Positions 41,155 to 51,334 of a stretch of DNA of 64,000 nucleotides are shown here, piece by piece (within the stretch, counting starts at the first letter, position 1; each line of letters begins with the position of its first letter). Source of the stretch: Lytechinus pictus (lineage: Eukaryota; Echinodermata; Echinoidea; Temnopleuroida; Toxopneustidae); assembly GCF_037042905.1 (NCBI RefSeq), contig NC_087262.1, positions 7,216,001-7,280,000 on the forward strand, given 5' to 3'. The notes beneath the pieces were generated by a model that worked only from the letters and a program-made list of their open reading frames with translations, ran no database searches and was not told the origin of the DNA. A program made the position numbers and the translations under genes.

Positions 41155-43030
41155 CGAAGCCTTTGGATTGTAAATTTGTGGACCAACTAAGTTCTCGAGC
41201 TCGGCTTGGATCAGAACTCAAATGAACTGAAGTCAGACAGTTGGTGAGTAGAACAAGTAGAGAACATAAACTAGTTAGGAAATCATTTATCTCACATCCC
41301 ATCCTGTTCATTCCTACTAAACTTTACTCAGGTAGGGACATAAAGTATAATAGGGGATATGTCTAGCCTTTGGCTAAGGACTGTTCTGTCCTGATTGGGA
41401 CCGTTATTGCATGAAATTTAGAAAACTTATAACAGACTTCATACACAATATCATATCCCATCCATCTTCCCGTTCTTTATTTTCGATTCTTGGCTGCCCG
41501 CTCGTGTTCAGTTAAGTTCTTATATTTTTTTTCTTGTCCCTTTTCTTCATCTCCCACTTTTGTTTGCCATTTTATCATCTTTTATTTTATTTTAGGGATG
41601 ATTCGTTTATTCTTACATTTTTTAAATTTCCTATCTTTTCCCGCTTTCCTTCCATTTCCCCTCGCCCGTTTTTCTTATTTTTTTCCCCTTTCTTTCTTTC
41701 TTTCTTTCTTTTCTCTTTTCCCCGTGAAATCCGCCAGGGAGCCTGCCCCCACCTTTTATACGCCACTGCCAAACAAATGATACAAATGTCATCACTCCAA
41801 AAAGGTTCGTTTTCCACCTTTATCCCCGGCGAGGGGAGGGAGGGGGGAGGGGAGGTCACAAGAGGAACAATAAATGTGACAGTGTACACTGAATTGAAAA
41901 TAGAATTGAATTAAACTTCGGACCCAAAACAGAGGCCACATATCCCCGGCAATAAGATAGTCACAATTTTGATGGAGCTTTCCTTTTGTAAAAGAAATAA
42001 AGAAATTGTTAATATATTGATAAAAATGTATATAGGTAAATAAAATGAATACTGAAATATGAATGAATTAATTATTTGAATAGCAAACGGAAAGTAACTT
42101 TACTTTTCATTCATAAGAAACCGGTATTTATCAAATCTAATGAAGTTCGAGAATATATATAGATATTGGCCTACACATGACACAGAAAAGGACAATGACT
42201 CCGTTAACTTATTCATAATATATTTCATTTATTTCCTTATCCCAACATATAATATTCCCAAACCGCCACTCATAAAAAAAGACATTTGATATAATCGATT
42301 TACATACTTTGCATTGCAGGTTATTTTTATCGATAATAATATATATCTGTTCATTCATAAATAAGAATAACTCTTTTTTTCAGTGAGCATCAGACAAACA
42401 ATATTTCAAATATAACTTAATATAAAGTAAGCAAGATATAATTACTTGGAGACCGTGGCAAGATACAGTTGCACATTGATTTTTTTGTTGAGTGTACGAG
42501 CAGAGTTTAGGGACTTTCACATCTCATGGGTATTTCAAAGAGCTGTTCGCGAAGTAAAAAGCGACTTCAGTATGAACGACCGGTGATCCAGCGTGGCCAG
42601 TGAAAAAATCCAATTATGCGAGAGGAGCAGCAAAATTATGCTAAATCGCGAAAAATTATGCCGAACCGTTTTTTTTTGACAAGCAAAAGAAGAAAAAAAA
42701 AATATCAACCTAAATTTTAGGAGTGGATGCATGCATGTGAACGATTTCCCCCACTTCTGTCGGTGCTGGCGCCGTTCATTAGTTAGTAGAAATGTGAAAA
42801 CTGAAAAACAACATGTGGGGACAAAAATCGATCAAATTTATGCTAAATATGCTATTATTATGCCAGATTCTTTGCTTAAAAAAGTCTAATTATGCCAGCA
42901 TAATGAATTGTGCTGAAAGGGTCGAAATTATGACAGAAAGCATAATTATGCCAGTTTTGGCAACGTTGCGGTGATCCCTTTTTTGTAGTAAAGTATACAC
43001 ACTAAATTTCAATTGGCGTTGATTGAGTTC
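41155..43030. other. Non-coding sequence with repeat fragments
   Basis: A pyrimidine-rich tract at 41530-41735 is followed by TATACGCCACTGCC, the end phrase of the GCGAGCG family, and by a purine tract near 41828. An AATTATGCC phrase recurs at about 42650-42955. No gene. Confidence 0.5.
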
Positions 43031-43034
43031 TTAC

Positions 43035-43862
43035 AGGGATGCTCCGGGCTGAAAATATTTATATCTGAATAAATAGAGTAAAGTTCTTAAAGCAAAATGC
43101 TGAAAATTTCATCAAAAATTTGATGACAAATAGCGAAGTTATTGAATTTTAAAGTTTATCAATATGTTGTGAAAACAGTTATAATTATGCACGTCATGAA
43201 TATTCATTAGGTGGGCTGATGATGCCACATCCCACTTTCCTTTTTCTTACGTTATTACATGATATCATGATTATTGTTTCATTTTTTCATACATGTATGT
43301 ATGTATGATATGTCTCCCTCGTAATGAAATAAGTAGCCGCAATGGACATCTAATATACTTAATCGCTTGTTATTCCAATATTTTGGTTCTTGAAGGGAAA
43401 AAAAATGAATAAACCTATATAAACTCATATAATAAAATACAAAATAACAAGTTGGGAAGGGATATATCATCAGTTTGCTCATTGAATCACCGGAATAATG
43501 CAAATTTATGAAATGCCATAACTTTTGTATTCCTTGTCCGATTTTAATCAAAATTTTATTGTTTTGTTTGTCGGATTTTTCTTAATCTAATGTACTTAAT
43601 CGCTTGTTATTCCAATATTTTGGTTCTTGAAGGGAAGAAAAATGAATAAACCTATATAAACTCATATAATAAAATACAAAATAATAAGTTGGGAAGGGAT
43701 ATATCATCAGTTTGCTCATTGAATCACCGGAATAATGCAAATTTATGGAATGCCATAACTTTTGTATTCCTTGTCCGATTTTAATCAAAATTTTATTGTT
43801 TTGTTTGTCGGATTTTTCTTAATCTGTCCAAGTCATATTATTTTCAGCCTGGAGTACCCCTT
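43035..43862. mobile_element. TIR element containing a recent 237-bp tandem duplication
   Basis: The ends are AGGGATGCTCCGGGCTGAAA and the complement-like TTTTCAGCCTGGAGTACCCC. Inside, 43350-43586 and 43587-43823 are nearly identical direct repeats containing ATCACCGGAATAATGCAAAT. No gene; two similar short frames come from the two repeat units. Confidence 0.8.
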
Positions 43863-44318
43863 TAAGGAAGGATGACCAATCGTTCGTAGTGTGAAAGCCC
43901 CACTGCCCCTATAACATAGGGATGTGGTTGATCCAATCACCGGTAGAATGACGGGGTTCTCGGGGGCAGTCCCCCCCAAAAAAAATAATAAGATAAAAAA
44001 ATAACAAAATGAGGTAAATTTGTTCAATCATTGACTAGTATTTGACAACATCAAAATTTTCAGTTAAATTCACGGTGTTACATGTCAAAGCTGAACGAAT
44101 CACTAAAAAGCAAGAAAAAGTTACAAAATTGACCCCGCAAATCGTCAAATTATTACCTTTATAAAAAAAACAATTGACAGTGAATGAAACGGATCATATT
44201 ATAAAAAAAACTTTAATCTAATTCGATTTCGATTAAGTCGAGGTAAGAAAGCTATAATCAAAGGCCAAATCAGTATTATCAATAAAATATCAAGTTGAAA
44301 TAGATAAATGTATAAAAT

Positions 44319-44580
44319 GGGTGCGTCGTGGTCTAGTGGTTCTGACTCTCGCCTTTGAAACGGAGGGTCGTGGGTTCGATTCGTAGCCATGGCGTATTTT
44401 CCTTCAGCAAGAAATTTATCCACTCTGCTGCACTCGACCCAGGCGAGGTGAATGGGTACCTGGCAGGAGTTATTCCTTGCATGCACTGAGCGCCGGTGAT
44501 GGTAGCTCGAGCCGGGGTAATAATAGCAGCGCTTTGTATCCTCTGGCAAAAAAGTGCTTTATAAATCCAGCTATTATTAT
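44319..44580 (+). mobile_element. tRNA-derived SINE
   Basis: The head GGGTGCGTCGTGGTCTAGTG contains an A-box (TGGTCTAGTGG), and GGTTCGATTC at 44373 is the B-box. The body has CTGCACTCGACCCAGGCGAG, and the end AAAGTGCTTTATAAATCCAG leads into ATT repeats. The same family lies at 56926. Confidence 0.88.
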
Positions 44581-44904
44581 TAAGATATATGAAGATAGAG
44601 CTCAATAGTAAAAGGGGTTGGATCCACTTTTCATTAATTTTTTTTGTCTCAATGTATAGACTTTTAGTAGCTCTTTAAAATGATCAGGGTTGGCATATTT
44701 CCCGCTTCGGAGGCTTATTTCCCGGACGCCGGGAAATAAGCGGTATTTACATACTAAGAACATAGAAAAGTTACCTTATAGCGCAATATTAGGTGTACTG
44801 GACCTTAAATTTTGAATAATCTTCCTGAAAACATTAGAAAATCCCTGTCGAAATCAAGTTCTAGATATAAGTAAAACAATTCCTGGTATCTGCCTACATT
44901 TGAA

Positions 44905-47000
44905 TCTCCGTGTTTGTTTGTTTGTATTTATTTCCATATAAAAAAATAAAATATATACATGCTCAATTTAACATAATATACAGATCATATGGAGGATGGC
45001 CCATTTCAGCGGTATTAATAAAATACCACTGTTCTCCCATGGGGTCCTTTAAAACATAAATACATGCATGTAAAACAAATATACAAAATTATACACAAAA
45101 CTTAATTGAATGCATAACAAGAAAGAAAAAAAAAGAAAAATCACCCCATCCTACCCACCCATTGCAACAACAGGCAAAATGATTATGGAAAACCGAGATA
45201 CAATTGAATATATGACTTAAAGGACTGAATCGTTGAACTATAGACGATAAATGAATTGGTAATTTGTTATAAAGTGTAGCCCCCCTGTACAAAAATGTCC
45301 GTTTACAGCTGTTTGGCTTTGGTTTTGGGAGACTGAGGTGATTTTCTATACGCAGAGAGTAAGGGTATGATTTACGAGAAAATTGTGTTTTCATATAATC
45401 AGGTGCAAAATTATTCAAAACTTTAAACATCATTACGTACATATTATGTTCCTTTTGCCGAGTATTTAAAGTCTTCCATTTCAAGATATCATGGATGTAT
45501 GAGGATGAAGTATGCAAATATAGATCGATTTTTAGAATAATTCTTCCTGCACGAATTTGTAGCTTTTGCAATAAATTCAAATACTTTTTAGATGCAGATT
45601 GCCAAACAGTATCATCATAATCAAAGTGTGGAAGGATAACCGAAGAATATATTAATTTTAAACTAGATTCATTAACAAATCGCCTAAGTCTGCCAAAGAA
45701 CCAATAATTTTACCAATTTTTGAACACATGTGATCAAAATGAACATTCCATGTAAGTTCCCTATCTATAAAAACTCCAAGATATTTAACATTTTCTACCA
45801 TTTGAATATCTGTTTCGCGAATGCGTAAGTGAAGATTTTTATGTTCTGCCAACATATGCCGAGTACCTAAAAACATACTTACAGTTTTATTACAGTTAAG
45901 TTTTAATCGATTTTTGCTCATCCAATTTGCAACATTTTTCTGTTCATTATTAAGTGTTCTTTCAACTACAAGTGGATTTTTATGTCTTGCCAACATATGC
46001 CGAGTACCTAAAAACATACTTACAGTTTTATTACATTTAAGTTTTAATCGATTTTTGCTCATCCAATTTGCAACATTTTTCAGTTCATTATTTAGTGTTC
46101 TTTTAACTACAAGTGGATTTTTGTCCGAGAAATATAAAACAGAGTCATCAGCATATAAATGAAAAGAACATTTATGAAGAGAGCATGACAAATCATTTAT
46201 GAATATAACAAAACGAAGCGGACCCAATATAGACCCCTGGGGTACACCATTTGAAATTACATATTCATAAGAAAATACATTATTCAAACAAGTTTTAATT
46301 TTGCGATCGGAAAGATAGCTTAAGAACCAATCGAGTGATTTACTAGTACCTCCAAGAAGAGAGAGTTTAGATAAAAGAAGTTGATGATTGACTAAGTCAA
46401 AGGCTTTTTGCAAATCTAAAAAGACGGCTTCCGTATAATCCCCATTATCCATGGCAAGAAGCCATTCATCTGTAACCTTTGATAGGGCTGTCGTAGTTGA
46501 GTGTTTAGGTCTAAATCCTGATTGTTCAGAAATGAGGATTTGGTTTTTATTCAGATAATGCAATAGCTGTTTTGAATGACCCTTTCAAGAAACTTTGAAA
46601 CACATGGGAGTAATGACATTGGTCTAAAATTATCAGGATTCGATTTGTCCCCCTTTTTGTGTAAAGGTATTATCTTGGCAACTTTCCATTTACATGGTAC
46701 TCTTCCGTATACAATAGATTTATTTATTAAATAGGTTATTGAGGGAACTAATTCATTTGCACAAGTCTTTAGAATAAATGTAGATATACCATCAGCTCCA
46801 GCAGACTTTTTGTTTTTAAATGTATTGATTTCTTTCAAAATATCACTTTCTTGTATCTTGTTTAAAGTAAATAAATCATCAATATCAAGTACTTGAGGAA
46901 AATCTGTTAAACCTTGCGTTTCATCAACAGATACATTGTTAGCAACACTTGCAAAATGTAGATTAAATTTATTAGCAGTATCGAAAGCGTCACCAGTGCA
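44905..47000 (-). pseudogene. Decayed LINE reverse transcriptase (5'-truncated, frameshifted)
   Basis: Minus-strand coding remnant in three frames: 46838-46551 (KSAGADGISTFILKT, AKIIPLHKKGD, NFRPMSLLPC), 46563-45658 (SGFRPKHSTTTAL, LDLQKAFDLVNH, GVPQGSILGPLRF, catalytic YADD) and 45580-45089 (C-terminal LQKLQIRAGRIIL region). Frameshifts occur near 46555 and between 45580 and 45660. Upstream, 46985-46840 still reads like the linker before the RT domain. The endonuclease half is missing. The 3' end is near the CAAA repeats at 44905-44935. Residues just after YADD are duplicated in tandem. It is not functional. Confidence 0.88.
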
Positions 47001-47004
47001 GATG

Positions 47005-48108
47005 ATACATTACTATTTGATATAAATGATTTTAATAACTCTATGGAAATCCATCAATGTCATAATTTTTTTCAACAGGAAATTTGCACGATGTCCTTTG
47101 TAAACAAAGAGAAGCACAGTGAATTTTCGAGAAAACAATGAATGCATGAATATGCATCATAGTGGGAAAATATTTTGAACAAACATGAATAATAGATGTT
47201 GACGTTGATGGCCGTCCATAGTTACGATTGATCGGATCAATTGCAACTCTTTGTAAGATGGGGCCCAGTAGTACCATCATGTATATTCATCTTGTATAAT
47301 GTGAACATGGAGAAGTACATGTAATTCATGTCCGCTCTTCTACTACTTGCTCGCCCCTCTCTAGCTCTTTTATTTTCCTCTTATCTCCTCCATTTCTTTA
47401 CCTTTCCTTAGCCCTTTCTTTCAGTATTTGATGTTCAGTTGTGTACTCTTACATGATTGTGTATCCAAACACAAGCACTGCTGCTTTCTATATAGGGTTT
47501 TTACGCCTTCTTCCTTATTGGATTATTGCATTCATTGTTATACTACTCTATTACTGATCTGTTTATTTTATATGAAATTGGATGAAACCTGTGCAATGTC
47601 AATCGGTTTAACTGAATTGAATATATACCGACTAATAGTAAGAACTGATACGTTACGTTACGTACATTTTTTTGTTTTAAAAGGTAGTACTGATAGTCAT
47701 CCAAAGCAGTGATATGCATTATGAGCGGTATACAGAGGTATTAGAAAGTTTTTGTCAATCCCCCAAATATGGCAATCAATAGTCCAATCAATTACTAGAT
47801 TATATGAATGTTTCTGCCATAAAACAACAATTGTAAAGGATATGAACTGAAAAAGTATTTTAAATAATATATTTTGCGACCAAAATAAAATATCTGCATG
47901 TTTTTGACTGGGCTAAAAATTTCAGGCTACTTTTTTGTCTGTAACTTCAGTATCTATAATCCCTAAATTTGTAAGATAAATACTCAAAGAGTCCTTTTTT
48001 TACAGGAAAAGAAAATATATCACCCTAGAGAGGGTGCTAGATATTTAAAAAAAAAATTGGAATGTTAGACAATGTAATACTCGATTCAGGGGAGGCGATC
48101 CGGAGGGG
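47005..48108. other. Unassigned AT-rich sequence
   Basis: No recognisable exon. Short frames at 47041-47280 and 47428-47712 lack motifs. Confidence 0.45.
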
Positions 48109-48460
48109 TCACTGAAAAATTGCCATTTTTAAGCAAGAAATATGCCCCCTCACAAACGTGTACTGATTCCCTTTTATCCGATGAGGACTCGGTTTAGGTG
48201 TTACCAAGTGCCCTTTCACGCATAAGTGCCATTTTTTAAAGCGAAAATTCCCCCTCTCGATCGTGCTCTGTGCCCCTTTCACCTGAGAAGGCACCGATTT
48301 ATGTGTGAGCAAGTGCCCCCTTGTCTTCTTGTTAGTGCCCTATCTCGTATCAGTCCCCCCTTTTTACCCAAGAAAAGTGCCACTCACGAACGTGTTCTGT
48401 GCCCCTTTCGCCTGAGAAGGACCTATTTTACGTGTTAACGAGTGCCACTTTGATTCAAGA
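48109..48460. repeat. Diverged tandem repeat of ~100-140 bp units
   Basis: Three units, each with a form of GTGCTCTGTGCCCCTTTCAC, CTGAGAAGG and AAGTGCC. Clearest around 48259-48300 and 48388-48425. Confidence 0.6.
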
Positions 48461-48545
48461 AAACAATATTCTCATTTTTATATGTTTTACTACAAAACTT
48501 ATAAGGATAATCCCACATTTACGTGCCTTAAGCATCATGAGTAAT

Positions 48546-48925
48546 GTGAGTGGGGGTAGATAGGCGTACAGATGGGGGGCTCTCTGACCCCAAACAAATT
48601 TTAACGACCAAGGGAAAAAAGAGAAAAGGAAAGAGAGAAGGATGAAAAACGATATAATTTTTTGAATATTAGTTGTCAAAATCTATCGCAAAATTGGATT
48701 TTCGTTATAAAACTCTCAAAATGTTTGCTCGCTCACTCGCAGCTTCTTATGAATTTACGTGATACGACATATCTCAAATTTGTTGCCCCTCAAAATTTTG
48801 CCCCATTACGCCACTATAGAAAAGTCATTTTTTTCTTTGTTTTAGGATATTGCCCTTTTCAAAAGAAAAGTTGCCCTTTTTTTTCCTGTGCCCCCCCCCC
48901 ACTTTCAACTTCGCTCCGCCGCCCC
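48546..48925. mobile_element. GCTCGCTCACTCGC-type MITE
   Basis: It runs from GTACAGATGGGGGGCTCTC to CTTCGCTCCGCCGCCCCTG. It shares order and phrases with 31915-32165 (ACGACCAAGGG, GTCAAAATC.ATC, TTTGCTCGCTCACTCGC). Confidence 0.6.
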
Positions 48926-49560
48926 TGACTCGAATATAATGCACACTATTGACCCTTTACCTAAAAAAATGGTATAAAGACTCGCTTTAATGTCACCGTA
49001 AGCGCAGGAAGTCCGGTATATGGTTGAATAACCTTAAGCCAGGGGCGCTGATCCATTTTCCGGACGAGGGGGGGGGGGGGGGGAATTATTATCATATGTT
49101 TAAATGTAAAAAAAATGTGATACGCAATTATATGTGCGAAGCGCGCCCAAAAATTGACAAGTTTTATGTTTCTATATATTATTTTCATGGCAAGTTTAAT
49201 GGTTTTATAGTGCTTGTCAATGTCAAAATTATTATTATTTATTTTTTAAGTTGTCAAAATTACGTGGGGAGGGGGTGTAGCAAATCGTTATGTTTGCCTC
49301 CGGCCATATTTTCATTGGGGATGGGGGTAATTTCTCCCTGCCCAACCGCCCTCAGGATCGACGCCTCAGCATTAAGCCATTGTACAGTACATTAGACTAG
49401 ACTTGATTTATTTCCCTTTTAGTGTGTCCACGCTTTTCCAGTCAAGGGCGTTCCTATTCGATTTACGTCAGATTTCGGCGCTTTGATCAATTAATATAAA
49501 TATAAATATCAATACATATATGCTCTTGTACTGCACAGGTAATTCATGCATCATCGAAAC

Positions 49561-49562
<2 letters not shown>

Positions 49563-49610
<48 letters not shown>
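49563..49610. repeat. (TA)n dinucleotide microsatellite
   Basis: About 24 uninterrupted TA units followed by ATAATAATT. Confidence 0.95.
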
Positions 49611-49613
<3 letters not shown>

Positions 49614-49629
49614 ATAATTATACTGGGTA

Positions 49630-50740
49630 GCTCAGAATGGGATACAAGAGATATCCACGAGTTAGGGCCAATATTTCACGGATCGAAGATGAGTGGCGTA
49701 TTGAACCTAAAACGAGTGGAATATGTATATATTTTCTCAAATATCATTCTGAAAAATTGCTTCTACCGCTTATCATCATCAGAGAAAAAAATGACATAAA
49801 AAGACTATTGACCCTAACGAGTTAATGAAGCCCTGAATAAATATACATGTCTTCTCAAATATATGGAAATTGGTTCTACCGATTATCATTATGAGAGAAA
49901 AATTGAAAGAAGTAATTGGTTATTTAAACTCTCAAACTATCAACTATATACCTGTATACCTCCATCATTTCCATTAGTAAGTACAAAGAATATTTTGAGC
50001 AATACGGAATATCAATTGAAGAAGAAGTTTATTCTAAAGTAACACTACACACCAACGAAACCAACTCTAGACCGAAAAAGAAAACTATTACATACCGATG
50101 TCATACAAATCGGTATCGTTGGTATGACCTTGCAGTATGACTGTAGCATATTGGACCAGATTCTTGAGGTTACGCGGGCCTAATTACAACTGGCAGGCAA
50201 AAGATATTAATTCGAGCCAACCCATTCTCAATTTTTAAATTTGATATTGCTGATTGACAAAAAATGAATGAATATCACTGAAAATCTAGCACTGATTATA
50301 GGGAGTGTACCTACTGAACTTCCTTTTTCCAAATTGGAAAGATATGTCACCACTTTGGAACAATTTTTTTTTTTACTGGCGGAAGAATTAGGGTCCTTTT
50401 ACTCTCTCAAGTGATGAATTTGCTGTTGTTGTTTTAGCTTATACGGCGCGTATCATTAAGTAATGAATTTGATCCTGTCAGGTGTAGTTTTCATAAATGC
50501 CGATTTATTTTTGAAATGAGCCGGTCGAAATACCCTTTTCTGGTTCGCTTTTGTGCCCCCTGACCCACATGCCGTTCCCGCATTTTTTTGCATTTTCATG
50601 TACTGTAATTGTTATTTTCTGATGTAATGTGTATGTACTTTTTATATTGGTCGAATGAATAATAATAATAACATTCAACCTTCCAATTTCCTCCTTACTT
50701 GTTATGATTTTTGTGCCACTTTAACACACGAGTCTATGGG
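49630..50740. other. Unassigned non-coding sequence
   Basis: No exon or repeat confidently recognised. ATTGGAC.AGATTCTTGA occurs at 50152 and again at 50764, suggesting a shared short repeat. Confidence 0.4.
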
Positions 50741-50924
50741 GAATTATTTAGGCCTGTGATACCATTGGACAAGATTCTTGAAACTAACATCTACGAACGT
50801 AGAGGGCCTCATCATTTTGCAAGGATACTGAAAAGTGTTGACACCCTCTACGTTCTTTGGTAAGAACATTGTATTGATAATTATGTAGGTTATTATTATT
50901 ATTATTATTGTTTTTTTTTTAAAC

Positions 50925-51098
50925 AAGTGCACATCTAGTTTCCGATAATGCATATAGCATTTCCATTTATTTGAAAGCAGGGTAAAAGAGCATTGTAGAT
51001 TAAATGCCTTGCTCACGGGCATAGGTGCCGTGGCCGGGGATCGAACCCCGGACTTTCCATGTATAGCCAGGCGCCTTAGGCCACTCGGCCACGGCACC
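50925..51098 (-). mobile_element. tRNA-derived SINE with intact tRNA-like head
   Basis: On the minus strand the head starts GGTGCCGTGGCCGAGTGG (A-box) and has CGGGGTTCGATCCCCGG (B-box) followed by CCACGGCACC, which pairs with the 5' end like an acceptor stem. The D-arm resembles type II tRNA-Leu/Ser, but the anticodon arm is abnormal, so it is a SINE, not a tRNA gene. The body (ATGCCCGTGAGCAAGGCATT) matches 27188-27351. It lies just downstream of the opsin tail exon. Confidence 0.88.
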
Positions 51099-51334
51099 TC
51101 AACTCAGGTTTTGGTGAATGAAAATGCTATCGACCATGACGAAAAAATATTATCATGGAAACTTAACGTGGACTCAATTACGAGTTTGCTCGTTACGAGT
51201 TCTAACAATACATAATACAGCCAAAGAGAGCAAAGTCACATATCAGCCATACTTTAACAGACATAATTTGTTAATTTTGCTTGACAGTATAATCATCATA
51301 TGCATAATAACTTATAAAATACTATAATGCGAAC

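Noticed and set aside
51027..51098. Possible tRNA-Leu/Ser gene
   Set aside because: The acceptor stem and boxes look good, but the anticodon arm is wrong and a SINE body follows.
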